38,638 bases of DNA from the NCBI RefSeq assembly GCF_014212125.1, contig NZ_JACJVP010000057.1, forward strand, positions 1-38,638, given 5' to 3'. The position numbers and the translations under genes are program-made. This DNA comes from Cohnella nanjingensis (GTDB taxonomy: Bacteria; Bacillota; Bacilli; Paenibacillales; Paenibacillaceae). Positions 1 through 7,537 of this stretch are shown piece after piece. The stretch's first letter is position 1. Each line of letters begins with the position of its first letter. The notes under the pieces are model-generated. The model searched no databases. It had not been told where the DNA came from and saw only the letters and a list, made by a program, of their open reading frames with translations.

Positions 1-24
1 ACGAATCGGTCGAGGGCTTATCCT
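1..24 (+). rRNA. 23S ribosomal RNA, 3' end only
   Basis: The first bases match the conserved 3' terminus of Firmicute 23S rRNA (AATCGGTCGAGGGCTTA). Only the last two dozen bases lie in the window. The 5S gene follows about 120 bp later, as expected for an rRNA operon on the + strand. The exact 3' end is approximate. Confidence 0.75.
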
Positions 25-142
25 ACAACCAACACCTGTTAGGGTGAAGGTAAAGGCTCAAGCCGCAGCATACCACAGGCAAAGATGTTTCTAGCTTCGT
101 TTCGCATCCGGTTTTCAGGGCGCAAGCTCTGTAAGCATTCCG

Positions 143-260
143 GTCTGGTGATAATGGCGGAGGGGTTCCACGCGTACCCATCTCGAACACGGCCGTTAAG
201 CCCTCCAGCGCCAATGGTACTTGGACCGCAGGGTCCTGGGAGAGTAGGACGTCGCCAGGC
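143..260 (+). rRNA. rrf: 5S ribosomal RNA
   Basis: About 118 nt with the conserved 5S blocks CGAACACGGCCGTTAAG and GAGAGTAGGACGTCGCC. The ends (GTCTGGTG and CGCCAGGC) pair to form helix I. It lies just after the 23S end and before a strong terminator, so this is the last gene of an rRNA operon. In B. subtilis an rRNA operon also sits directly upstream of csfB (gin), and gin is found here at 2504. The ends are good to a few bases. Confidence 0.92.
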
Positions 261-279
261 CAACATAAGCAATGACAAG

Positions 280-300
280 AGAGCCCTTCGGGGCTCTTTT
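280..300 (+). terminator. rRNA operon terminator
   Basis: Hairpin AGAGCCC-TTCG-GGGCTC followed by a T run, 20 bp after the 5S gene. A UUCG tetraloop on a GC stem with a U tract is a typical intrinsic terminator. Confidence 0.88.
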
Positions 301-343
301 GTTTGCATGTAGAGGCGTTTCGACAAATTCTGATGAACATATT

Positions 344-380
344 AAAAGGACCGACAGGTTATCGCCTGAAGGTCCTTTTT
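344..380 (-). terminator. Terminator of the ECF sigma/anti-sigma operon, bidirectional
   Basis: Arms AAAAGGACC and GGTCCTTTT flank an inner CAGG/CCTG stem. It carries A runs on one side and T runs on the other, so it can stop transcription from both directions: the minus-strand operon ending at 396 and any rRNA read-through. Confidence 0.85.
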
Positions 381-395
381 CATGAACGGCTTGCC

Positions 396-1175
396 TTATT
401 CATTCACGTGCTTCGGGTTGTATTCGCGCGTATCCAAGGTGTCTTCCTTCACCACATTCCCCTCGGCGTCCAGCGCCGTAATCGTGAACCGCGCATCCTC
501 CCATGCCGGCAGCGCGACCAGCCATCCCCGTTGGCCGTCTTCCATCCGGAAAAGATTCGCCGTTGCGCGGAATTCGCGATCTCCAGTCACGACGACACTG
601 GCGATCTTGTCGCCGACCACGGTGCCGTACACAGCGGGAAAAGGCGTATACGTATGCAAGTAAGGGTCAGCGTTTGGCAAATATTCATAATGAAGACCCC
701 GTTCCATCTCGATGATGCCGCCGCCAAATCCGCCCCCAAAGATATACTCCCACCCTTTCCAGGTTCGACGCATATACTCCACGTCGAGATCCGTGTTGCC
801 TTCTTTGAGATCATTACGGACAAAGACGAGAACCCCGTCCTTCACCGCTTCCAACCGAACGATGCGCTTCTCCCCATTCAGGAACCGCTTAGGGGTGGCG
901 CTCTGCAGCGCGTTGAACTCCGAGGAACCTTGAACCAAGGCTTGCTGAATCTCATGATGCCGCCATTGCTTGTATCCATAGGAAGAGAGTAGCATGAAGA
1001 GAATGACAGCGCCGCAGGCAATCGTGACTGTACGCAGCCATCTCACCCGCCTCCGCCTCCTTCCGGTATGGATTTGTTGCTTGATCGCCCTCAGATGATC
1101 CGCGGTAGGGACGGCATGCATCGCCGGACCCCTCTCCAGCCTCCCGTACCAATCCGGCTTGATCGGTTCATTCAT
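396..1175 (-). CDS. Membrane-anchored anti-sigma factor-like protein, cognate to the adjacent ECF sigma
   Basis: Protein of 259 aa with a basic, cytoplasmic N-terminal part of about 48 residues (RRRRRVR just before the membrane), one membrane segment at about 49-66, and a C-terminal part of about 190 residues predicted outside the cell. This is the topology of single-pass anti-sigma factors. Its start ATG overlaps the end of the sigma gene by 8 bp (ATGAATGA), implying translational coupling. I see no His-x3-Cys-x2-Cys zinc motif in the N-terminal part, so it is not a standard ZAS anti-sigma; the role rests on topology and position. The outer domain is unrecognised and may be the sensor. A membrane stress-response protein without anti-sigma activity is the alternative. 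Confidence 0.65.
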   Translation of the reverse strand: MNEPIKPDWYGRLERGPAMHAVPTADHLRAIKQQIHTGRRRRRVRWLRTVTIACGAVILFMLLSSYGYKQWRHHEIQQALVQGSSEFNALQSATPKRFLNGEKRIVRLEAVKDGVLVFVRNDLKEGNTDLDVEYMRRTWKGWEYIFGGGFGGGIIEMERGLHYEYLPNADPYLHTYTPFPAVYGTVVGDKIASVVVTGDREFRATANLFRMEDGQRGWLVALPAWEDARFTITALDAEGNVVKEDTLDTREYNPKHVNE

Positions 1176-1710
1176 GCTCCTGTTCTCCTTTCAACCAGTC
1201 CGCCATGCGCTTCCTCGCGCGATTAAGCCGAGACTTGACGGTTCCTTCGGGCACCTGCAGCAATTCGGCCATCTCCTGCATCGACAGACCGTATTTGGCA
1301 TCTAGGAGGAGCACCTCACGGTGTTTGGCGGGCAGGCGGAATACTTGCTGCCAGATCTCGTCCAACTCCTGCCATCGCCAGTATTCGGCTTCCGCCGACG
1401 CGCTGCTCCGGTTGGACAGCAGGTCGCCCGCCAGGATGACCCGACGGAAGAAAGCGGACCGCTTGTAGTTGATCGTGAGGTTCCGCGCGATGCGCAGGAG
1501 CCAAGTGCGGTAGGAGGATTGGCCTTTGAAGGAAGAGAGCGAACGGAAAGCGCGGACGAACGTCTCCTGCGTCAGATCGTCCGCGCTGTCGCGTTGCCGA
1601 ATCATCACATAGACGAAGTTCCAGACATCGTTCCAATACGACGTAATAAGCTGCTCCAGCTGATGGTCCTCCAAGGACACGGCAGCGCGCAAGTAGGGGT
1701 CATCCAACAT
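1168..1710 (-). CDS. ECF RNA polymerase sigma factor (sigma-70 family)
   Basis: Protein of 180 aa with the two ECF domains. Region 2 contains DDLTQETFVRAFRSL and SYRTWLLRIARNLTIN, and region 4 near the C-terminus contains the helix-turn-helix LSMQEMAELLQVPEGTVKSR. Sigma region 3 is absent, as usual for ECF factors. Ribosome-binding site GAGGTG lies 10 nt before the ATG. It heads a two-gene minus-strand operon with the membrane protein at 396-1175. A GGAACTT-N16-TCTAT element right upstream suggests self-activation. The block sits between the rRNA operon and gin and is not part of the conserved B. subtilis order, so it looks lineage-specific. The inducing signal cannot be read from the sequence. 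Confidence 0.9.
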   Translation of the reverse strand: MLDDPYLRAAVSLEDHQLEQLITSYWNDVWNFVYVMIRQRDSADDLTQETFVRAFRSLSSFKGQSSYRTWLLRIARNLTINYKRSAFFRRVILAGDLLSNRSSASAEAEYWRWQELDEIWQQVFRLPAKHREVLLLDAKYGLSMQEMAELLQVPEGTVKSRLNRARKRMADWLKGEQEHE

Positions 1711-1732
1711 CCAACCGATTCACCTCACGATA

Positions 1733-1760
1733 ATAGACAGCGAATACGCGAGAAAGTTCC
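1733..1760 (-). promoter_or_regulatory. Candidate ECF autoregulatory promoter
   Basis: On the minus strand, GGAACTT (1760-1754), 16 bp, then TCTAT (1737-1733). The GGAAC-type -35 and the 16-bp spacer fit the ECF class that drives its own operon. The predicted start of transcription falls just before the GAGGTG ribosome-binding site. Confidence 0.6.
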
Positions 1761-1786
1761 CTTTTGGCTGAAATTGGGGCGGCAAT

Positions 1787-1810
1787 AAAAAAACATCCCG
1801 GTCAGGGATG
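1787..1810 (-). terminator. Terminator of the 171-aa membrane protein gene
   Basis: Minus strand reads CATCCCTG-AC-CGGGATG followed by seven T. It lies 12 bp after the stop of the gene at 1823-2338. Confidence 0.85.
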
Positions 1811-1822
1811 CCGTACGAGCGA

Positions 1823-2338
1823 TTATATGTGATAATAAGAGACTTCCTCGGCCGCCAAACGGATGATGCCGTCGCCTTTCTCCTTGCGCACGCGCATCAG
1901 CAGCGTCACCCTTGGAGAGAGCAGCCAGAAGTGCCAGTAGACCAGCGCTACGAGCAGAGGCGGCGAAGCCCATGGGTAGAAAAGGCCGGCGACGCAGCAT
2001 CCGACGAGCGTCAGGTGAAAATGAAGCCTGCGGAACAACGCAAGGCTCGTATCCATGATCGGCAGCGGGCCGATCCAAGGCCAGTCGAGGCGGAAGCTCC
2101 AGCGTCTGCCGGACGGCGCGTCGACCCGCCGGATCGTGATCCGGAGGACGACCGCATGGACGGCGGCCATGACGAGCAGCGCAATGACGGTGTCGAGCAG
2201 CCCCAGCCAACCGTAGAACGCGGTGATGAAGGCAGCGCCGAGCAGGGCGGTCGTCATATAACTATATTTGGTCTCGGGCCGCAACGCGATCTTGCGTACC
2301 AGCTTATAGTGATAGATGGTGGGTTCCCGGGTGATCAT
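1823..2338 (-). CDS. Polytopic membrane protein of unknown function
   Basis: Protein of 171 aa with several hydrophobic segments: about residues 27-48 and 50-68, a short one near 92-102, then about 107-120 and 123-142. The N-terminal stretch is polar (YHYKLVRKIALRPETKY) and the C-terminal tail is charged (RVRKEKGDG). I do not recognise the family. It has its own terminator and no coupling to its neighbours. It stands where B. subtilis has no equivalent, between an inserted ECF block and gin. Confidence 0.6.
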   Translation of the reverse strand: MITREPTIYHYKLVRKIALRPETKYSYMTTALLGAAFITAFYGWLGLLDTVIALLVMAAVHAVVLRITIRRVDAPSGRRWSFRLDWPWIGPLPIMDTSLALFRRLHFHLTLVGCCVAGLFYPWASPPLLVALVYWHFWLLSPRVTLLMRVRKEKGDGIIRLAAEEVSYYHI

Positions 2339-2441
2339 GCAAGAATCTCCTTTTAAGCGTCGCGATTCGGCTCGCTGTCCTTACTATCGGCGTCCGTGCG
2401 GTTCAATGTTATGATTTTCGTCCATTCTGACTATTAAAGAG

Positions 2442-2471
2442 GTATATTTTCATAGAATATGATGCATACTA
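2442..2471 (+). promoter_or_regulatory. Forespore (sigma-F/sigma-G type) promoter of gin
   Basis: GTATA, 18 bp, then CATACTA. This fits the sigma-G consensus GHATR-N18-CATWHTA and overlaps the sigma-F class. Transcription would begin near 2478, which excludes the upstream ATGs at 2459 and 2462 as the start of gin. Confidence 0.7.
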
Positions 2472-2503
2472 AAGAAAACATGGCCAAAAAGGCGGGAATG
2501 TCG

Positions 2504-2689
2504 ATGGAACAGGTCGAAGCGAAAACCTGCATCGTCTGCGGCGAGCAAAAAACGGAAGGCATCACCGTAGTAACCGCATTTATCTGTCATTCGTGCGAAT
2601 CGGAAATGGTGCAAACCAAAGTGGAGGACGAGCGATACCCTTTTTTCGTCTCGCAGTTGAAGCAATTGTGGGTTCGATTCCACGCTTGA
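2504..2689 (+). CDS. gin: Inhibitor of sigma-G, Gin (CsfB)
   Basis: Small protein (61 aa from this start) with a zinc ribbon: Cys9 and Cys12 (CIVC), then Cys28 and Cys31 (CHSC). Gin binds sigma-G and holds it inactive in the forespore until engulfment; it also acts against sigma-E. B. subtilis CsfB has about the same length and lies next to an rRNA operon, as here. I chose the ATG at 2504 because AAAAAGGCGGG lies 8 nt upstream and because the forespore promoter at 2442-2471 would start transcription after the ATGs at 2459 and 2462. The ATG at 2498 is too close to the ribosome-binding site; 2480 is possible but lacks a clear one. A terminator at 2730 closes the unit. Confidence 0.85.
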   Translation: MEQVEAKTCIVCGEQKTEGITVVTAFICHSCESEMVQTKVEDERYPFFVSQLKQLWVRFHA

Positions 2690-2729
2690 ACGGATAGATG
2701 CCAGACATGCTCTTGGTTCGACGTATCGT

Positions 2730-2757
2730 CGCCAGTCTACCCAGGCTGGCGTTTTTT
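2730..2757 (+). terminator. Terminator of gin
   Basis: CGCCAG, 10-nt loop, CTGGCG, then TTTTTT. Confidence 0.85.
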
Positions 2758-2788
2758 GTTGGGATAGGAAGTGTCTCGGTCCAATCTT

Positions 2789-2797
2789 TGGTATAAT
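2789..2797 (+). promoter_or_regulatory. Extended -10 promoter of the yaaO-like gene
   Basis: TGGTATAAT, a perfect TATAAT with the extended TGn. No good -35 is seen at the right distance. It lies 35 bp before the start at 2833 and right after the gin terminator. Confidence 0.55.
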
Positions 2798-2832
2798 ATT
2801 CCTCATTCGCAGAGACGGAGAGAGGGTTCAGG

Positions 2833-4317
2833 ATGAGCAACCACAATCAAGCGCCCTTGTACGAAGCGTTGGCCCGGCATGCGGGTCAGCAGGCCAAGCC
2901 GTTCCACGTTCCCGGGCACAAGCAGCGTAGCCTTAGGGGCAACCCGGAGGCAGCCCGCAGCTATGCGCCGCTGTTGCCGTTGGATGTCACGGAGCTGTCG
3001 GACACGGACGATCTGCATCATCCGAGCGGCCCGATCGCGGCGGCGGAACGGCTGGCCGCGGACGCCTTCGGCGCCGAGGAGACCTGCTTCCTGGTAGGCG
3101 GCAGCACCGCTGGGAATCTGGCGATGATCTTGGGCTTATGCGAGCCAGGCGATTGTATCCTCGTGCAGCGCAACGTACATAAATCCATCATTCACGGACT
3201 GGCGCTGGCCGGCGCGCGAGCCGTATTCCTCCCGCCGGAAGCCGATTCGGCGTCGGGTCTTGCCGTCGCTCCGTCGCCCGAAACCGTGCGGCGGGCATTG
3301 GAACTTTACCCGGAGGCTAGGGCGGTCGTCATCGCCAGTCCGAACTATTACGGGATGACCGCAGACGCGAGAGGCGTCGCCGAGGCCGCCCATGCGCGCC
3401 ATGTCCCCCTCCTCGTGGACGAAGCGCACGGCGCCCACTTCGGTCAGCATCCGGCATTCCCGGAAGCTGCGCTCCGCAGCGGCGCCGATGCGGCCGTGCA
3501 ATCCACGCACAAGATGCTGACCGCGCTGACGATGGGAGCGATGCTTCACATGCAGGGCGAACGGGTGCAGCGGGGGGCGATCCGGCAGGCGCTGCGCATG
3601 GTGCAGAGCTCGAGCCCGTCCTACCCGATCATGGCATCGCTGGATCTGGCGCGGCAGCAGCTGCAGGCCGAGGGTCAAGCCCTCTTCGAGCCGGCGTTGG
3701 ATGCCGTTCGTCTCGTGCGCGAGGCGCTAAGGGAGCTGCCGTTCGGAGCGCTCTGCGCCGCCGACCCGCTCAAGCTGTCGCTGTACGACATGCGCGGCAT
3801 GCGGTCGGGATTCGAGCTGCAGGAGGCGCTGGAGCGCCGGGGCTGTCTGGCCGAGATGGCCGACCCGAGACATGTCGTGCTGGCGTTCGGGCCGGGCTCC
3901 ACGCCGGCGGACGGAGAGGCGCTGATCGAGGCGCTGCGCGATATGGCGGGCGCATCGTCATCGTCATCGGCGGAACTGAGCGCGGTTGTTTGCCAACCGG
4001 GACAGGTAAGAACGAACGGGCATGATGACGGGAAGAAGGAAATCGACCTGCGCGAGATCCCGGAGCCGGTTATCATTCAGCGCCATACGGGAGAGACCGA
4101 GGCGATTCCCTTGGAGCGGGCAGTCGGCCGCGTAGCAGGCGAGTGGGTCATTCCCTATCCGCCCGGCATTCCGATTCTGTTCCCCGGCGAATCGATTACG
4201 GAACGTCAGGCGGCGCAAATCAAACGATGGAGAGATCAAGGCGCGCGATTCCAGGGAGCAGCCGATGCGAGCTTCCGTTCGATTCGCGTGACCGTCGAAA
4301 AGAGGGGGAGAGCGTAA
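2833..4317 (+). CDS. yaaO: Orn/Lys/Arg decarboxylase-family PLP enzyme (YaaO-like)
   Basis: Protein of 494 aa, fold-type I PLP enzyme of the Orn/Lys/Arg decarboxylase group. It begins with the family hallmark PFHVPGHKQ (residues 23-31), has LVGGSTAGNLAMI for cofactor phosphate binding, LLVDEAHGAHFG with Asp196 facing the pyridine nitrogen, and QSTHKMLTALTMGA with Lys227 as the likely Schiff-base lysine. The C-terminal part has IPYPPGIPILFPGE, typical of the family. It would decarboxylate a basic amino acid, but the substrate cannot be told from sequence. It is first in a likely operon with the membrane protein and tmk, whose reading frames overlap one another. Ribosome-binding site GGAGAGAGGG. 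B. subtilis has yaaO directly before tmk; here one gene is inserted. Confidence 0.88.
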   Translation: MSNHNQAPLYEALARHAGQQAKPFHVPGHKQRSLRGNPEAARSYAPLLPLDVTELSDTDDLHHPSGPIAAAERLAADAFGAEETCFLVGGSTAGNLAMILGLCEPGDCILVQRNVHKSIIHGLALAGARAVFLPPEADSASGLAVAPSPETVRRALELYPEARAVVIASPNYYGMTADARGVAEAAHARHVPLLVDEAHGAHFGQHPAFPEAALRSGADAAVQSTHKMLTALTMGAMLHMQGERVQRGAIRQALRMVQSSSPSYPIMASLDLARQQLQAEGQALFEPALDAVRLVREALRELPFGALCAADPLKLSLYDMRGMRSGFELQEALERRGCLAEMADPRHVVLAFGPGSTPADGEALIEALRDMAGASSSSSAELSAVVCQPGQVRTNGHDDGKKEIDLREIPEPVIIQRHTGETEAIPLERAVGRVAGEWVIPYPPGIPILFPGESITERQAAQIKRWRDQGARFQGAADASFRSIRVTVEKRGRA

Positions 4318-5843
4318 TTCGTTCATCGCCATTGCAACCGGATCACGATATTCGCTACGGATTGGCTTGGCTCACGGTCGCCATCGGCGCCGTGCTGCTC
4401 ATCTACTTGCTCATGGTCCCGCCGGTGCTCGGCGTGGCCGACAACGGAGACTTCAACCGCGTCATGGGGGCATCCGGTATCGCCTATACCGACCCTCACG
4501 AGAGCTACGCGGACCGATACTTCGGCTATGCCCATCGCGAGTACGGCTACGGCAACTTCACATCGGGCGGCTATGTATCGACGCATGTGCTGCTCGTCGC
4601 GCTGGCGGGCGGGATCGGCCGGATCCTAGACCCGCACGTATTCGACATTCGCGTACTCGGCGCCTGCTACGTCGTGCTGACGCTGGCGGCATTTGCGCTC
4701 TTGGTTCGGCATGCGCCGTCGGCCCGGGGCCGGACGGCGACAGGCCTGGTGGCCGCGTTCCTGGCAGCCATGCTGATCATGACGTTCGGCGATGTCGGCT
4801 ATACGGCGTACTTCCAGTCGTTCTTCGGCGAGCCGTTCGCGCTGGTTGGCATGCTGCTCGCGGTCGCCAGCGCGCTGGCGCTCTCCCGGACCCCGCGGCC
4901 GTCGGCTTGGCTGTATGCGTTGTTCATCGCGGCGTCGATCGCGGTCGCGACGTCCAAGATTCAGAACGCGCCGCTCGGATTCGCCTTCGCCCTGCTCGCC
5001 TGGCGGATGCTGGCGCTGCGGGCGGATCGCTTCTGGCATCGCCGGGTGCTGGCGGGAACGGGCGTTCTGCTGCTCGCATCCGTGCTCATGATCGCAGTCG
5101 CGCCTAACGAGCTGAAGCATATCAACCTGTACCAATCGATCTTCTTCGGCGTCCTGAAGGACTCGCCAAACGTGCAGAAGGATATGCGCGAGTTGGGCGT
5201 TCCGGAGAAATACGCGGGGCTGGCGGGCACGAACTACTTCCAGAAGGATACGGTCATTCCGCAGAGCGACCCGGTACTCCGCGAGGAGGTGCTGGAGAAG
5301 CTCGGACACCGCGATATCGCCTTGTTCTATCTCAAGCACCCGAGGCGGTTCATCGGCAAGCTGGAGAAGGGCGCGGCGCACGGCGCGCTCGTGCGTCCGT
5401 ATTACCTGGGCAATTACGATCAGCGCGAAGGCCGTCCGCGGGGAGAGCTGTCGTATGCCTTCAGCAGCTGGAGCGAGTGGAAACGAAATCATATGCCGCA
5501 TACGCTGGGCTGGTTCGCGGCATGCTACGCCGTCTACCTCGCCGGGCTGGCTCTCTGGTGGACCCGAGCGCGGACGCGGGCGGCGCGGCTGGCGGCGGAG
5601 ACGCTGGCGATCGTGGCGATCTCCGGTCTCTTCGCCTTAATGGTGCCGCTGGTGGGCGACGGGGAAGCCGATATCGGCAAGCATTTGTTTATGTTTAACG
5701 TTTGCTTTGATATGATGGTCGTAAGCGCCTTGACCGGCGTCGTCTATGGCGCCGCGCATGGCGTCGCGAGTCGATGGACGACCCGTCGGGGTAAGGAAGA
5801 GAGGGGCATTCCGGGTGACGCAAGGCAGGTTCATCACGATTGA
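4317..5843 (+). CDS. Large polytopic membrane protein of unknown function; start codon uncertain
   Basis: About 508 aa with a membrane segment near the N-terminus (LTVAIGAVLLIYLLMV), followed by a non-cytoplasmic stretch VADNGDFNRVMG and several further hydrophobic segments, then a soluble region around 5110-5500 and two or three C-terminal membrane segments. The overall look recalls GT-C type glycosyltransferases or their relatives, but no diagnostic motif is certain. The start is odd: no ATG, GTG or TTG in frame has a ribosome-binding site, while AGGGGG at 4303 is 8 nt before an ATT at 4317 that overlaps the yaaO stop (TAATT). Alternatives are TTG 4332 or ATG 4227. Its 3' end overlaps tmk by 29 bp. 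It is inserted between yaaO and tmk, which are adjacent in B. subtilis. Confidence 0.7.
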   Translation: MRSSPLQPDHDIRYGLAWLTVAIGAVLLIYLLMVPPVLGVADNGDFNRVMGASGIAYTDPHESYADRYFGYAHREYGYGNFTSGGYVSTHVLLVALAGGIGRILDPHVFDIRVLGACYVVLTLAAFALLVRHAPSARGRTATGLVAAFLAAMLIMTFGDVGYTAYFQSFFGEPFALVGMLLAVASALALSRTPRPSAWLYALFIAASIAVATSKIQNAPLGFAFALLAWRMLALRADRFWHRRVLAGTGVLLLASVLMIAVAPNELKHINLYQSIFFGVLKDSPNVQKDMRELGVPEKYAGLAGTNYFQKDTVIPQSDPVLREEVLEKLGHRDIALFYLKHPRRFIGKLEKGAAHGALVRPYYLGNYDQREGRPRGELSYAFSSWSEWKRNHMPHTLGWFAACYAVYLAGLALWWTRARTRAARLAAETLAIVAISGLFALMVPLVGDGEADIGKHLFMFNVCFDMMVVSALTGVVYGAAHGVASRWTTRRGKEERGIPGDARQVHHD

Positions 5844-6447
5844 AGGCGGGGAAGGCGCCGGCAAGACGACGCTCATCGGTCTGCTGGCGCAGCGCTGCGA
5901 GGCGCAAGGACGGGAAGTCGTCACGACGCGGGAGCCGGGCGGCATCCCGATCGCGGAGGCGATCCGCGCCGTCATCCTAGATAAAGCGAATACGGCGATG
6001 GATGCGCGCACGGAGGCGCTGCTCTACGCGGCGGCAAGGCGGCAGCACCTGGCGGAGAAAGTCATGCCCGCCATCGCCCGGGGTGCGGTCGTCATCTGCG
6101 ACCGGTTCGTGGACAGCAGCTTGGCGTATCAAGGGCATGCGAGAGGGCTCGGGTTCGACGAAGTATGGGAGATTAACCGGTTCGCCACCGAGGGCTGCAT
6201 GCCGGATTTGACGCTGTATCTGGATATCGCGCCCGAAGCGGGCCTGGCCCGTATCCATGCGGATGCCGATCGCGAGGTCAACCGGCTCGATCTGGAGGGA
6301 CTGGCCTTCCATAGGCGGGTTCGGGAAGGCTTCCGCCAGGCGGCGGAGCGGTTCCCGGAGCGTATCGTGACGCTGGACGCGTCCGCGTCGCCGGACCGGA
6401 TCGCGGATGCGGCATGGGCGCAAGTAGAGGCCAGGTTATCGCATTAA
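5815..6447 (+). CDS. tmk: Thymidylate kinase
   Basis: Phosphorylates dTMP to dTDP, an essential step to dTTP. P-loop GGEGAGKTT at residues 11-19, the TREPGG dTMP-binding motif, and ICDRFVDSSLAYQG with the DRF motif are all visible. Length is 210 aa, as expected. I chose GTG 5815 because GAGAGGGG ends 8 nt upstream and it begins right before the conserved core; an in-frame ATG at 5746 would add 23 residues with no family support. It overlaps the membrane protein gene by 29 bp, indicating coupled translation. A dispersed two-hairpin repeat follows. Confidence 0.95.
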   Translation: MTQGRFITIEGGEGAGKTTLIGLLAQRCEAQGREVVTTREPGGIPIAEAIRAVILDKANTAMDARTEALLYAAARRQHLAEKVMPAIARGAVVICDRFVDSSLAYQGHARGLGFDEVWEINRFATEGCMPDLTLYLDIAPEAGLARIHADADREVNRLDLEGLAFHRRVREGFRQAAERFPERIVTLDASASPDRIADAAWAQVEARLSH

Positions 6448-6510
6448 GGCAAGAAAGAGGAATTTGCCCGCATCGCGTCTAATTTATATATAGTAGGAAT
6501 ACGATGCGAC

Positions 6511-6605
6511 AAGTAAAAACGACTTCGCCGTCCTCAGAAGCGGGCGAGACGTTTTTATCGGAGACGAATCAGCAAAGGATAGGTGAAGCTTATCCTTTCT
6601 GATCC
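6511..6605 (+). repeat. Dispersed two-hairpin repeat element, copy 1
   Basis: Hairpin 1: TAAAAACG (6514-6521) pairs with CGTTTTTA (6550-6557), with inner TTCGCC/GGCGAG. Hairpin 2: ATCAG plus AAAGGATA (6568-6581) pairs with TATCCTTT plus CTGAT (6591-6603) around loop GGTGAAGCT, with one bulged C. It lies between tmk and darA. Related copies are at 9773 (same strand) and 11952 (other strand). Confidence 0.85.
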
Positions 6606-6630
6606 GTAAACCTAAGGGAGGATGAAGCCG

Positions 6631-6960
6631 ATGAAGCTGCTTATTGCCGTCGTTCAGGACAAAGACAGTAACAGACTCTCCAACGCGCTGATCAAGGAAG
6701 GTTACCGCGCCACGAAGCTGGCCAGTACGGGCGGGTTTCTACGGGCAGGCAACACGACGTTTCTGATTGGGATCGAGGACGAGCGCGTTCAATTGGTGCT
6801 CGACGTCATTCGCGCGAACTGCAAAGTACGCGATCAACTGGTGACGCCGGTGTCGCCTGTCAGCGGCGCGGCCGATTCTTACATTCCTTTCCCGGTAGAA
6901 GTGCAGGTGGGCGGCGCGGCCGTCTTCGTCATGCCGGTCGAACGCTTCGAGCATTTCTAA
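6631..6960 (+). CDS. darA: Cyclic di-AMP receptor DarA (PII-like, YaaQ/PstA)
   Basis: Protein of 109 aa, the exact length of B. subtilis DarA, with close agreement to it: VVQDKDSNRL, TKLASTGGFLRAGNTTFLIG and PVEVQVGGAAVFV. DarA is a trimeric PII-like protein that binds c-di-AMP; its downstream partner is not settled. Start at 6631, because AGGGAGG lies 10 nt upstream; the ATG at 6622 is too close to that site. It is followed by yaaR after 24 bp, as in B. subtilis. A c-di-AMP riboswitch lies further on in this window, at 15037. Confidence 0.95.
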   Translation: MKLLIAVVQDKDSNRLSNALIKEGYRATKLASTGGFLRAGNTTFLIGIEDERVQLVLDVIRANCKVRDQLVTPVSPVSGAADSYIPFPVEVQVGGAAVFVMPVERFEHF

Positions 6961-6984
6961 TCAGCAGCCGGGCGGTGAAGCGGT

Positions 6985-7428
6985 ATGAAGATAGGTCCGG
7001 GTTATTTTCCCCTCAACAATACAGTGCAACGCAACGAGACGAACGCCAGGCCGGCCCAGACGCAGAACTTCGGCGACTTCATGAAGCAATCCGACGAAGG
7101 GCGATCCCACGAGGAGCTGCAGCGCAAGCTGGAGGACATCCGGCTGCAGGGCGACCGGCTCATGCGCTCCATGACGGTGCGCGAACTGAAGCTGTACCGG
7201 ATCATGGTCAAGAGCTTCCTCGAAGATACGGTCAAGCGCGGCATCGGACTCAAGGAGACGAAGGGCTGGGACCGGCGGGGCCGGGGCAAGCGATACAAGA
7301 TTCTCGAAGAAGTCGATACGATGCTCGTCGCGATGGGCGAGGAACTGCTCCTTAGCGAGGAGGGCCGGCTGGAGCTGCTGCAGAAGGTCGGCGAGATTCG
7401 CGGATTGTTGATCAACTTGGTATTTTAA
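6985..7428 (+). CDS. yaaR: YaaR family protein (DUF327)
   Basis: Protein of 147 aa, mostly helical and charged, with the family's KLYRIMVKSFLEDTVKRG stretch in the middle and GLLINLVF at the C-terminus. Function is unknown in the family. It is always found with darA and holB in Bacilli, which may hint at a shared role, but this is inference. GTG/ATG alternatives are not needed: the ATG at 6985 follows GGGCGGTGAAGCGG. Confidence 0.88.
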   Translation: MKIGPGYFPLNNTVQRNETNARPAQTQNFGDFMKQSDEGRSHEELQRKLEDIRLQGDRLMRSMTVRELKLYRIMVKSFLEDTVKRGIGLKETKGWDRRGRGKRYKILEEVDTMLVAMGEELLLSEEGRLELLQKVGEIRGLLINLVF

Positions 7429-7445
7429 GTCTCATTGGAGGCGTA

Positions 7446-7516
7446 GCGCCTCGCGCAACGGTTCAAGGAGACGTACTACATCGATGGAGCCGCGCCTCGC
7501 GCGACGGTTCGTCGAG
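7446..7516 (+). repeat. Imperfect direct repeat upstream of holB
   Basis: GCGCCTCGCGCAACGGTTC at 7446 recurs as GCGCCTCGCGCGACGGTTC at 7492, a 46-bp offset; about 21 of 25 bases agree. The first copy also pairs with the preceding GAGGCG to form a short hairpin. It looks like a small local duplication in the yaaR-holB gap. Confidence 0.6.
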
Positions 7517-7537
7517 TGGAAAGGAAGCGTAAGCAAC

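Noticed and set aside
303..992. 229-aa + strand open frame opposite the anti-sigma gene
   Set aside because: It begins in the rRNA terminator region and lies antisense to a better supported gene with a ribosome-binding site and operon structure.
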